A stretch of DNA of 64,000 nt from Candidatus Nitrohelix vancouverensis. Lineage in GTDB: Bacteria; Nitrospinota; Nitrospinia; Nitrospinales; VA-1. A program made the translations under genes and the position numbers. Where the stretch lies: contig CP048620.1 of NCBI GenBank assembly GCA_015698305.1, positions 584,557-648,556 on the forward strand, in the 5' to 3' direction. Under the pieces are notes generated by a model. The model had not been told where the DNA came from. It saw nothing but the letters and a program-made list of their open reading frames with translations, and did not search any database. This document shows, in pieces, positions 28,176 to 35,670 of the stretch (within the stretch, counting starts at the first letter, position 1; each line of letters begins with the position of its first letter).

Positions 28176-28202
28176 CTATCGGCGAAAATAAATAAAACTT
28201 TA
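28176..28202 (-). promoter_or_regulatory. Sigma-28-like promoter (minus), near-perfect
   Basis: On the minus strand TAAAGTTT (28195-28202, perfect), an 11-bp spacer and GCCGATAG (28176-28183, seven of eight). It points left, towards the end of a plus-strand gene and, nearly 1 kb on, to flagellin. The transcript it would make is not explained by an annotated gene. Confidence 0.55.
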
Positions 28203-28279
28203 ATTTGATTTAAATCATTTTAAAATAAATATAAGCCTGAGAAATCAAAGCAAGACCCCAACAACCGGGAGGCATTGCC

Positions 28280-29011
28280 ATGGTAATTGAAACAAATTTC
28301 ACGCCGCCGCCTGCAGAGGTTGGACCTTCTGCAACGCCGGACGCCGTCGCAATCAATCGATCTGCGCGGCAGGACAACGAACAGGACAGAGAGCGGAAGG
28401 ACATCGTAGACAATGAGCGCGAAACCGGGCGCGCGCAAAACCGCGCTTCGCAAAGCGAAGACCGGGTGGAAATCACCCCGGACGCTATCGAACTGAACCG
28501 CAACGGTCAAGTCGCCGAGGCGTCGCCCAATCCTCGACCGGAGCCTCCACAGGCAAACGCAGAACCGCGCGCGACCGGTGGATTGCAAGAACAGGAACCG
28601 CCTAATTTAACGTTTCAGAATCTGACCGGCGCCCCCGACCCCGACGACAACGATGTGGAACGGGCGCTTCAGCAAAATCCGGTGGACGCCGCGGTGCAAC
28701 AAAGCCGGGTCATCACTGAGAACCGGACGGAACGCACCAGCGCAGCGGATGCGGTGAGTCAACGCGTTGAATCTCAACAGGATTCCACTCGAGAACCGCA
28801 GGCGGTGAATACCGATCCCGGCCCCGCAGGAAGCAATCCAGCGGGATCAGCGCGAACCGTAGCCGTTCAGGATCGAGCGGAAGCGCAGGCGGAAAGCCTG
28901 GAATCTGAAAGAAATGACAATGCGAATGAGGAACGAGTCGAACGAAGACAGGAACCGACGCCGACCGCCTTCCAGACGGAAGTCGGTCAGAACGTCGACG
29001 ATCTGATATAG
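28280..29011 (+). CDS. Disordered acidic protein in the flagellar region, function unknown
   Basis: 243 residues of low-complexity, hydrophilic sequence rich in Glu, Asp, Arg, Gln, Asn and Pro, probably intrinsically disordered. One short motif, DRVEITPDAIELNR (about residues 60-73), resembles DTVKISAKARELLEK in the small protein at 31686 and the D-x-V-x-(I/L)-S segment common near FlgM and other small flagellar proteins. GGGAGG precedes the ATG. A sigma-28-like promoter lies upstream. No enzyme or membrane feature is visible. Confidence 0.6.
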   Translation: MVIETNFTPPPAEVGPSATPDAVAINRSARQDNEQDRERKDIVDNERETGRAQNRASQSEDRVEITPDAIELNRNGQVAEASPNPRPEPPQANAEPRATGGLQEQEPPNLTFQNLTGAPDPDDNDVERALQQNPVDAAVQQSRVITENRTERTSAADAVSQRVESQQDSTREPQAVNTDPGPAGSNPAGSARTVAVQDRAEAQAESLESERNDNANEERVERRQEPTPTAFQTEVGQNVDDLI

Positions 29012-29387
29012 GTTGCCGCGCCCACCGGCACTGCGTCGGAAGGGCAAGTCAACAGAAGGTTACACGCTAGAGGAGTCAAGCAGTAAACCGGCGGCTCACC
29101 GACACTTTGGGAGGTTGAGGAGAGCCTGTACGACCGGTTATATGCGCGGGCCGCGACCCTGAAACGCGGCTTCGCCCATACCCCTGATGCTTCGCCTGCT
29201 GGTCTGCCCGGAGGTCAAATGAATGTTGTAGCATTCTAAGGGCCTTCGTGCGTCTGCAATACTGGCGGCGCGGACGTATACAATTTTGGTATCGTCAGGA
29301 AATTGCCTCCCGAAGATTTCTTCTTATCGACACGAGAAGAAAAACACTTTAACCTTTTCGGGGATTTTCTGAGGCAGTTGACGATCC
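29012..29387. other. GC-rich unexplained intergenic region before fliD
   Basis: 376 bp without a convincing gene on either strand. It contains small perfect hairpins: GCCGCG with CGCGGC (around 29150-29170), and GAATG with CATTC (around 29221-29236). A minus-strand sigma-28-like promoter sits at 29324-29351. It is not a tRNA. A small RNA read leftwards is possible. Confidence 0.4.
29324..29351 (-). promoter_or_regulatory. Sigma-28-like promoter (minus) before fliD
   Basis: Minus strand TAAAGTGT (29344-29351) and GTCGATAA (29324-29331), seven of eight bases each against the consensus. The spacer is 12 bp instead of 11. It points away from fliD into the unexplained gap. Confidence 0.35.
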
Positions 29388-31229
29388 ATGGCCAGCAACG
29401 GCATTGAAGGAGCGTTACGTTTTAGCGGAGTTCAGAACTCCCCGCCGCTTTCGACCAACAAAGCGGCGGAAAACAGGAGTCGAGCGCAGTTGCCCGAAGT
29501 TCGCGGCGAAGGCGCGCCCGGATCGGACCGCCTGCTGTTCAACGGATTCAGCCTCAATACCCGCAATGTCCCGGCGCTGGAAGCCTCCGGCCCCATCGCC
29601 GCCTTTCGCGTCGTCGACGCCATCCGCCTGCTCAATCAAAACGTTCAGGCCACAAAATCGCCTCTCGTCATCGCCCTGAAACAATCCACCCGATTCGGCG
29701 ATCTGCAACAGAATCGCCTGCTCAGCCTGCGCAATTCGCTGGAGGATTTATCCGCCTCGGTATCGACCCTGCTCAAAGATGAAAGCCTCAACACGCGCAA
29801 GGGATCGTCATCGCGCTCCGAACGGGTGGAGCTGAGCGCAAGCCGCAACGCGGTCCCCGGCGACCAGCTTTCCGTCGCTCCTTTGAGACTGGCGGCAGAC
29901 AATGTCTTGTTCTCCGACAAACAGGACTCGCTGGCGGCGCTGGGCCTGACCGGTTCATTCCTCATCAACGGTCACAAAATCGACGTCGTCTCCACAGATT
30001 CTGTTTTCGAGATTCGCGATAAAATCAATTTTGGCGAAGACCTCAACAAGAATGGCCGCCTCGACGGTCCCGAAGACCTGAACGAAAACGGTTCGATAGA
30101 CATCATCCATGTTCCCTTCAGCGAAGGCGGGAGCGGACGTTTCAACATTGAAGACATCAACGGCAACGGCGTTCTCGATCCCGATGAAGATCTCAACGAT
30201 AATGGATTGATTGACGGCGGCAGTCTGAACAACAAGGTCGTCGCCAACGTCATCAACAGCCGACTGGTTCTCACCAGTTTCGCCGGCGGCAATCAATCCA
30301 TCGGTCTGCAAGACGACGACGGCATCCTCCTCTCGCTGGGTTTTTTCGAGCTGGACTCCAAGGGCAATCCAATCCAGCAGGAACGCCAGTTCAGCGACGA
30401 CAACCCGCCTGCGAACCTGATCCAGACGCCGCGCACCGCGCAGATTCAGGTGAATGGCAAAACGGTCTCCAATGCGACGAATATCTTTTCAGAACTGACG
30501 CAGGGAACCGAAGTCACGGTCAAGCGTTCGTCCAGCGACTCCGTCCTGCTCAGCGTTTTGCTCCAGGTCGAACAGGCCTTCAACCAGATCGAAAGTTTTG
30601 CCGAGGCCTTCAATGAATCGGTGGAGAAACTCAACGAAATCCTCACCCTGTCCTCTGAATTTGGAAAGGATTTTGATTTCCAGAATATCCGCAACGACCT
30701 GACCGGCGACGCCCTGAAACCGACTCGCAAGAAACAACAGGCCAACGCCAACTTCGACGCCCTGCAACAGACTGTCGAGAACCTCAATAAAATCGGCATC
30801 AGCATACAAAATCAGGACAAAACAAAGGCGCAGGAGATCGCCATCTCCTCCACACTCGATTCGATCCAGCGCGGACTGTCTCTGACCCGGAACGCGCCGG
30901 AGGCCCTGCTCAATCGCTTGACGAGCTTCGGCATCCAGACCCTGCAGGACGATACGTTCAAAATAGACGGACCGGAACTCAAACGCGCTCTTGTCGTCAA
31001 CACCGATGAAGTGATCGACCTGTTTTTGAACGAGGAGACCGGAATCCTGCCGACCCTGGAGCGGAATTTGCAAAACATTCTCGAAGCGAATGTCGGCGAT
31101 CTCGATATCAAATCGACGCGCATCGACATTGGCACGCGCTCGCCCAATTTTCTGGGCCGCGAGTTCAAGAAAATTTCTGAAAACCTGGTTTTGGGAAGCA
31201 ACGTACAAAACCTGATAACGGTGGCTTAA
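29388..31229 (+). CDS. fliD: Flagellar filament cap protein FliD with calcium-loop insert
   Basis: 613 residues. The C-terminal half matches FliD: paired coiled-coil regions around QVEQAFNQIESFAEAFNESV, SSTLDSIQRGLSLTRNAPEA, LTSFGIQTLQDDTFKIDGPE and LKRALVVNTDEVIDLF. FliD caps the filament and helps flagellin fold on the growing tip. Residues about 215-285 hold four or so Asp-x-Asn-x-Asn-Gly-x-x-Asp loops (EDLNKNGRLDGPEDLNENG and EDINGNGVLDPDEDLNDNG). These resemble EF-hand or thrombospondin-type calcium loops and are not part of the usual FliD. Two chaperone-like or small genes follow closely. Confidence 0.9.
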   Translation: MASNGIEGALRFSGVQNSPPLSTNKAAENRSRAQLPEVRGEGAPGSDRLLFNGFSLNTRNVPALEASGPIAAFRVVDAIRLLNQNVQATKSPLVIALKQSTRFGDLQQNRLLSLRNSLEDLSASVSTLLKDESLNTRKGSSSRSERVELSASRNAVPGDQLSVAPLRLAADNVLFSDKQDSLAALGLTGSFLINGHKIDVVSTDSVFEIRDKINFGEDLNKNGRLDGPEDLNENGSIDIIHVPFSEGGSGRFNIEDINGNGVLDPDEDLNDNGLIDGGSLNNKVVANVINSRLVLTSFAGGNQSIGLQDDDGILLSLGFFELDSKGNPIQQERQFSDDNPPANLIQTPRTAQIQVNGKTVSNATNIFSELTQGTEVTVKRSSSDSVLLSVLLQVEQAFNQIESFAEAFNESVEKLNEILTLSSEFGKDFDFQNIRNDLTGDALKPTRKKQQANANFDALQQTVENLNKIGISIQNQDKTKAQEIAISSTLDSIQRGLSLTRNAPEALLNRLTSFGIQTLQDDTFKIDGPELKRALVVNTDEVIDLFLNEETGILPTLERNLQNILEANVGDLDIKSTRIDIGTRSPNFLGREFKKISENLVLGSNVQNLITVA

Positions 31230-31232
31230 CGC

Positions 31233-31673
31233 ATGGACGCAAAAGAAACGGCTAAGAAAATTGTCGCGACTCTCAAAGAGGAGTTGAAATTATACGCCCT
31301 GATCGACCAGAGGCTCGACGAGCAGGAACGCGCGATTCGCAACGAAGACGAACGTCTCGTCTTCAAAATCATCGATGAAAAAGACGAAGCGCTGCAGACG
31401 CTTCGCGAACAGGACCGTCAGCTGGCCCAATGGACGCAACAGTTCTCGCCGGCCCAACTGGACTTTCTCGAGGAAAAAACCCGAGCGCTAAGAGACAAAT
31501 TGAGCGCAACGCTGAAGAGCATTCTCGCTAAAGAAGAAACCTGTGACAAATTGCTCCAATCTTTGCAATCAAGAACCGGGTCCAAAATGACCGGGGTGAA
31601 AAAGGGCAAGATCGGCCTCAAAGGCTATTCCCTGCCCAGTCGTGTGAAACCTAAAATTTCCAAGAATATCTAA
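31233..31673 (+). CDS. FlgN/FliT-like export chaperone candidate
   Basis: 146 residues, almost entirely helical and charged, with heptad patterning over the first 115 residues (KEELKLYALIDQRLDEQERA). The tail is basic (residues about 115-146). Size, helical character and position three bases after fliD suit a FliT- or FlgN-type chaperone that holds filament proteins before export. No strict signature proves it. A second FlgN-like gene sits with flgK at 51828. Confidence 0.55.
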   Translation: MDAKETAKKIVATLKEELKLYALIDQRLDEQERAIRNEDERLVFKIIDEKDEALQTLREQDRQLAQWTQQFSPAQLDFLEEKTRALRDKLSATLKSILAKEETCDKLLQSLQSRTGSKMTGVKKGKIGLKGYSLPSRVKPKISKNI

Positions 31674-31685
31674 TCGAGCTGAATC

Positions 31686-31976
31686 ATGACTCTTTCGATC
31701 ACGCCATTGCCGCGAGTGTTCAAAAGCTACCAGATACAGGAACGCTATGGCGAATTGAACAAAAAGGTCAAAGTCAAAACCGTGCAGGGACAGGTGGATA
31801 CGGTAAAAATTTCCGCCAAAGCGCGTGAATTGCTCGAAAAAGGCCCGGTCGCCCCCAATCCTGTCAACGGACCGCTCCCCATGCCGCCGCAAAACGCGCC
31901 AGCCACAGAAACTGCTGAGAAAAAAGATGAAGGTTTCAAACCGTTTGACTTTTCCCAACCTGCTTTTCAATCCTAA
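31686..31976 (+). CDS. Small flagella-associated protein with FlgM-like motif, function unknown
   Basis: 96 residues. The middle segment DTVKISAKARELLEKG (about residues 40-55) resembles the conserved D-x-V-x-(I/L)-S-x-x-A stretch of FlgM-family anti-sigma-28 factors. The region after it is Pro-rich and lacks the helices that clamp sigma-28 in known FlgM, so I do not call it FlgM. It follows the FlgN/FliT-like gene by 12 bp. Its last 11 codons and downstream DNA are repeated 89 bp further on. Confidence 0.55.
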   Translation: MTLSITPLPRVFKSYQIQERYGELNKKVKVKTVQGQVDTVKISAKARELLEKGPVAPNPVNGPLPMPPQNAPATETAEKKDEGFKPFDFSQPAFQS

Positions 31977-32081
31977 GGCTTCTGAATATTTCCAATGTTC
32001 TTTTGTTCCGCTCTTGGAAAAGGCTAACAGCCTTTGACTTTTCCCAACCTGCTTTTCAGTCCTAAGGCTTCTGAATATTTC
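31944..32081. repeat. Direct repeat of the 3' end of the 96-residue protein gene
   Basis: The 49 bp at 31944-31992 (end of the gene, stop and 16 bp beyond) recur at 32033-32081. The single mismatch changes CAA to CAG, a synonymous Gln change if the copy were read. The period is 89 bp. Confidence 0.85.
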
Positions 32082-32238
32082 TCATTTTCTTTAGGCGCCG
32101 CATTTTCATTCTTTACGCTCCTTCTCAGTCAGCGCTTCACTCTCAGCGCTTGCCAACGCATTAAGTTTGCATCTCCCCTTTTGACGGGTTAAATTCAGTG
32201 GATTTCAATTTCAACGAACTTTCTATCAACGGATTTCC

Positions 32239-33720
32239 ATGATTTGCATACCCATCACCGGACTGGACATGAACCAGGCGCTGGCGGATTTGGACAAAGC
32301 CGCCGAACTCGCCGACCTGTTCGAGCTACGCATTGATATGATAAAGGACGCCGACATCCCGGCCCTGCTTTCAGCCGCAACCAAACCCTGCATTGTCACC
32401 AACCGCACCAAACTGGAGGGCGGGGAGTATCGCGGAGACGACGCCAGCCGCATCCAGCGCCTGCGCGAAGCGATTGACGCGGGCGCGGACTATGTCGACG
32501 TCGAGGTTTCAACGCCGCGCGAACTGTTGCAATCCATCATCGAGGGCGAGCGTAAAAACACGCAGGTCATCGTCTCCTATCACGATTTCACCAAAACGCC
32601 GGACCGACTCGAAGGGCTGTATGAAATCATGCGCGAACTTCCCGGCGACAATATCCTAAAGATCGTCACCTACGCCCAGGACCTCAACGATAATTTGCAG
32701 ATGTTCCGCCTCGTCGAACGGGCGCGCAAGGAAGGGCAAAAATTCATCGGCCTGTGCATGGGCGAAAAGGGAGAAATCAGCCGCATTCTATCCACCCTGC
32801 TCGGCGGATACCTGACCTTTGGCTCGCTCGACCGGGGCAAGGAAAGCGCGCCGGGGCAGATCACCGCATCGCGTCTGCGCGACGTTTATCGAATCGGCAG
32901 TCTCAAGGAACCGGTCGAACTTTACGGCGTTCTCGGCAACCCCGTCTCGAAAAGCATGGGTCCCTGGATTCATAACCGGGCCTTCAAGGAAACGAATCGC
33001 TCCGCGATCTACGTTCCTCTTCTGGCGGACAACGCCGAGAAATTTTTCGAAGGATTTAAGGATCGCATTCAAGGATTGAGCGTCACCATGCCCTTCAAGG
33101 AAAACATGGTCCCTCTGGTCTCTGCAATGGAAGACGCGGCCAGGCCCACCGGCGCGCTCAATACTCTGTACAAGAAAGACGATCAATGGATCGGAGCCAA
33201 CACCGACGGCGTCGGCGCTTTGCAGGCGCTTGAAAAATTAACCGACGTGTCCGGCAAGCGCATCCTCATCATCGGCGCGGGCGGCGCCGCAAAAGCCATC
33301 GGTCACGAAGCGGTGCGACGCGGGGCCAGCGTCACCGTGACCTTCAACGCCAATCAGGACCGCGCCGAAAAACTCGCCAATGAACTCGGCGGCAAGGCCA
33401 TTCCGATTCGCGCCGCGTTGAACGATGCGACGGATATTCTGATCAACTGCTCGCCTGTGGGCATGACGCCTGATGTAGAGACTTCTCCAGTTTCGGCGCG
33501 CAAACTGAATGACAAAATCATAGTTTTCGATACGGTTTACAATCCATTGGAGACGCGACTCCTGCGCGATGCGAAGGAAGCCGGTTGCAAGACGGTGACC
33601 GGCGCTGAGATGTTCCTCAATCAGGCGGCGGCGCAGTTTGAATTGTGGACGGGAGAGAGCGCCCCGTTCGAGGCGATGCGCGAAGCCTTAATGGATCAGT
33701 TACAGGACAAGACTCCCTAA
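32239..33720 (+). CDS. aroDE: Bifunctional 3-dehydroquinate dehydratase / shikimate dehydrogenase
   Basis: 493 residues joining two enzymes. Residues 1 to about 215 are type I dehydroquinase, with ELRIDMI, EGGEYRGDD, VIVSYHDF and the Schiff-base Lys in ILKIVTYA. From about 228 comes shikimate dehydrogenase (YGVLGNPVSKSMGPWIHN, VTMPFKENMVPL, GANTDGVGAL) with the dinucleotide loop IIGAGGAAKAIGHEA. The fusion performs two consecutive steps of the shikimate pathway in the cytosol. This fusion is well known in plants and in some bacteria such as Chlamydiae and Planctomycetes. It stands alone here. Confidence 0.95.
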   Translation: MICIPITGLDMNQALADLDKAAELADLFELRIDMIKDADIPALLSAATKPCIVTNRTKLEGGEYRGDDASRIQRLREAIDAGADYVDVEVSTPRELLQSIIEGERKNTQVIVSYHDFTKTPDRLEGLYEIMRELPGDNILKIVTYAQDLNDNLQMFRLVERARKEGQKFIGLCMGEKGEISRILSTLLGGYLTFGSLDRGKESAPGQITASRLRDVYRIGSLKEPVELYGVLGNPVSKSMGPWIHNRAFKETNRSAIYVPLLADNAEKFFEGFKDRIQGLSVTMPFKENMVPLVSAMEDAARPTGALNTLYKKDDQWIGANTDGVGALQALEKLTDVSGKRILIIGAGGAAKAIGHEAVRRGASVTVTFNANQDRAEKLANELGGKAIPIRAALNDATDILINCSPVGMTPDVETSPVSARKLNDKIIVFDTVYNPLETRLLRDAKEAGCKTVTGAEMFLNQAAAQFELWTGESAPFEAMREALMDQLQDKTP

Positions 33721-33797
33721 GGCCTTAGAGAGTCTTTGCCTGAATGCGCCTGGAGTGATCGTCCGTGGCCGCGGAACGTATCACCCAAATCCCACCT

Positions 33798-34031
33798 TTA
33801 CTTCAGATCGCCGAGGGATGCGCCGAAGTTGATGTGAAACGGCTGTCCGCCGATCACCAATGCGGGAACTGATTTCACGCCCGCCGTTTCCGCTTCCGCA
33901 ATGCGCGCTTTTTCATTGCCGAGGTGAACCACTTCCACATCGTAATCCGAGGGATTCAGCGCTGTTGCAAACCGTTCTTCCGCTTCCACGCATACCGGGC
34001 ATCCTGCATGATAGAAAACTGCTTTCGTCAT
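33798..34031 (-). CDS. Small thioredoxin/glutaredoxin-fold protein (CPVC)
   Basis: 77 residues with a thioredoxin-like start VFYHAGCPVCVEAEERF, where Cys11 and Cys14 form the redox pair, and a cis-Pro segment SVPALVIGG. The size suits a glutaredoxin-like or thioredoxin-like reductant. AAGGAGATTC precedes the ATG. It lies about 90 bp downstream of the cytochrome P460 gene on the same strand, and upstream is a Cys-rich MarR regulator, so a redox-stress group is plausible. Confidence 0.85.
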   Translation of the reverse strand: MTKAVFYHAGCPVCVEAEERFATALNPSDYDVEVVHLGNEKARIAEAETAGVKSVPALVIGGQPFHINFGASLGDLK

Positions 34032-34122
34032 TTTGAATCTCCTTAAAGTTTAAGTTGTACCGCGTGTTGCGCCAGACGTTCATTCGCCAGACGCAATTAG
34101 AAAATTTGATTGCCTTGAACGG

Positions 34123-34602
34123 CTATTTTGAAAACTTTGAAAACACGTAACCGCTCGATTCCACCTGGGTGTGACATTGGTAGCATCCGGTTTTTGGATC
34201 TTTGATCAACGCCTGCTTGCCCGTTGGATCGAAGGCCTGAAACCCCCAGCCGCCGGTTTCTTTGAACGCCTTGTTCTTGTACATGACCACGTATTTCAAG
34301 CGGTCGCCTTGAGTCATGATGCCGCCCTGATCGACAACGTCATGGAAGATGCCGACAAAATAACTGCCTTCGGGATACTCCCCGCCCTTCTTGTTGGCCT
34401 CCAGCGCCGAGTCGTTGGCGTAGGTGGACAAGAAACCGAACAGAGGGTTCGCCTTGTCATGAATCACCGTGGAGCGCACATGCTCCCAGCTTCGATGCTC
34501 GGTCGGAAACGGTACTTTTGCCGATTCCGCCATGACCGAGGTTGCAGATAGACTCAGCGCGGCCAGCGCCAGCGCTGTTTTCAAACATTTTTTCAACTTC
34601 AC
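34123..34602 (-). CDS. Cytochrome P460 family protein
   Basis: 159 residues from a GTG at 34602, chosen because GGAGAAA lies just upstream and the frame then begins with a clean signal peptide (cleavage near VMA-ESA). A longer frame to 34692 would bury it. The mature protein matches the P460 family and carries one c-type heme site CYQCH near the C-terminus (about residues 140-144). P460 enzymes oxidise hydroxylamine and nitric oxide in ammonia oxidisers and relatives, in the periplasm. In a nitrite oxidiser it could detoxify these intermediates. The cross-linking Lys cannot be assigned without alignment. Confidence 0.87.
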   Translation of the reverse strand: MKLKKCLKTALALAALSLSATSVMAESAKVPFPTEHRSWEHVRSTVIHDKANPLFGFLSTYANDSALEANKKGGEYPEGSYFVGIFHDVVDQGGIMTQGDRLKYVVMYKNKAFKETGGWGFQAFDPTGKQALIKDPKTGCYQCHTQVESSGYVFSKFSK

Positions 34603-34731
34603 TGTTGTTTCTCCAATTCCTGGTTGTTTGATAATTGCGGTCCGCCGATTCCCGGCGAATCGCTTTGTTTTAAAAAGCTGGATACCATCCATTCGCGCCA
34701 GCCAGCCCCTGACGTTCTTCTCAAAAACCTG

Positions 34732-35406
34732 TCAATAATCGTCCACCGCGCTCCCTGTTAAAAATGCTTCCCAGACCAGCGCGTTGACTTCCGCCGACGC
34801 CGTCTTGTGATCTTCGCAATCCAGCCTCAGGTCCATTTCAGCCAGCGGCGCATCGACAAAGGCGCAATGATGCGGTTTCGCCTCGCCGCCGTGGACATTA
34901 GGCTTGAAAAACTCGCAGGTCACGCACATACGAGCCACGGACACCTGCCCCGTATCCTGAAGGTTGCGGATCATTTTGATCAATCCGCGCAGGAACACGC
35001 TTTGTTCGTTTTCATCCAGGGCGCCGACCGCTCCGATGAACAAGTCCGGCCAGTCCGCCGTTTTTTGCGCGCTTTTCTTTCCTTTCGCAGTCAGGGAGAT
35101 TTCCAGACTCCGCGCGTCTTTTGCCGAACGCTGTTTAACGACCAGTTTTTTCTCGACCAGAGATTCCACCGAATCGCTGGTGGTCGCTGAAGTCACGCCC
35201 AGATTTTTAGAAATCTCCTGCAAGCGCATTCCCTTACCCGCCTGCGAGTTCAGCAAAACCAGAATCTGCCCCTGAGTGGGCGTCAGCCCTTCCTCGCTGG
35301 CTTTCTTCCAGGCGTTGCTCTTCAGAGCCACGCCGATTTTGGACAACCCGGTGATGATCTTTCGGGCTAGCCCGCGCCCCTCTTCCGACAATTCGATAGA
35401 TTTCAT
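34732..35406 (-). CDS. MarR-family regulator with C-terminal cysteine/histidine cluster
   Basis: 224 residues. A MarR-type winged helix occupies about 20-115 (LTPTQGQILVLLNSQAGKGM, EISKNLGVTSATTSDSVESL, KLVVKQRSAKDARSLEISLT). Residues about 165-205 add RMCVTCEFFKPN, PHHCAFVDAPL and RLDCEDH, four Cys with His, which could bind a metal or an iron-sulfur cluster and sense redox state. GAGGCGGAT precedes the ATG. A perfect palindrome and strong promoter directly upstream suggest autoregulation. Downstream on the same strand are cytochrome P460 and a thiol-redox protein, likely targets. Confidence 0.88.
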   Translation of the reverse strand: MKSIELSEEGRGLARKIITGLSKIGVALKSNAWKKASEEGLTPTQGQILVLLNSQAGKGMRLQEISKNLGVTSATTSDSVESLVEKKLVVKQRSAKDARSLEISLTAKGKKSAQKTADWPDLFIGAVGALDENEQSVFLRGLIKMIRNLQDTGQVSVARMCVTCEFFKPNVHGGEAKPHHCAFVDAPLAEMDLRLDCEDHKTASAEVNALVWEAFLTGSAVDDY

Positions 35407-35421
35407 ATCCGCCTCAATTAG

Positions 35422-35434
35422 TTAGGACTCCTAA
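35422..35434 (-). promoter_or_regulatory. Candidate MarR operator
   Basis: TTAGGA-C-TCCTAA is a perfect 13-bp palindrome directly next to the -10 box of the MarR gene promoter and 16 bp before its start codon. A bound dimer there would repress the gene. Confidence 0.6.
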
Positions 35435-35464
35435 ATATTAACAAGGGGCGAGCAAATCTGTCAA
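35435..35464 (-). promoter_or_regulatory. Promoter of the MarR gene
   Basis: Minus strand -35 TTGACA (35459-35464) and -10 TAATAT (35435-35440) with an 18-bp spacer (17 if read as TTAATA). Confidence 0.65.
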
Positions 35465-35542
35465 CAGATTTCATAAAAAAAATTTATTATCAGATGTGAA
35501 GGCAGGCGCGCTTATTCACAGGGGATGGGGGCGGATAAGGCA

Positions 35543-35670
35543 AACGAAGCTCGTTCAGCGTTTCGGTCTCTATTAGAAAACGTTCAGGATTTTTCCAAGA
35601 GAGGTCCGCGCTTGCAGACTGGCGAACGAAGCACGCTCAAAGCCTCGATCTCTATAAGAAAACGTTCAGG
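35543..35670. repeat. Imperfect direct repeat, 82-bp period
   Basis: About 46 bp at 35543-35588 recur at 35625-35670 with roughly ten mismatches; the last 22 bases match in all but two. The second copy ends on the stop codon of the 429-residue protein gene. It may be part of a dispersed intergenic repeat. Confidence 0.65.

Larger units (their letters stand above)
27952..28279. other. AT-rich intergenic region with two facing sigma-28-like promoters
   Basis: This 328-bp gap holds a plus-strand sigma-28-like promoter at 28040-28066 and a minus-strand one at 28176-28202, pointing towards each other. A 71-codon minus-strand frame (27905-28120, TTG start) would lie under the minus promoter, but it looks non-coding. 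No terminator was recognised. Confidence 0.5.

Noticed and set aside
31686-31976. Calling the 96-residue protein FlgM
   Set aside because: Only the short central motif fits; the C-terminal sigma-binding helices are missing.
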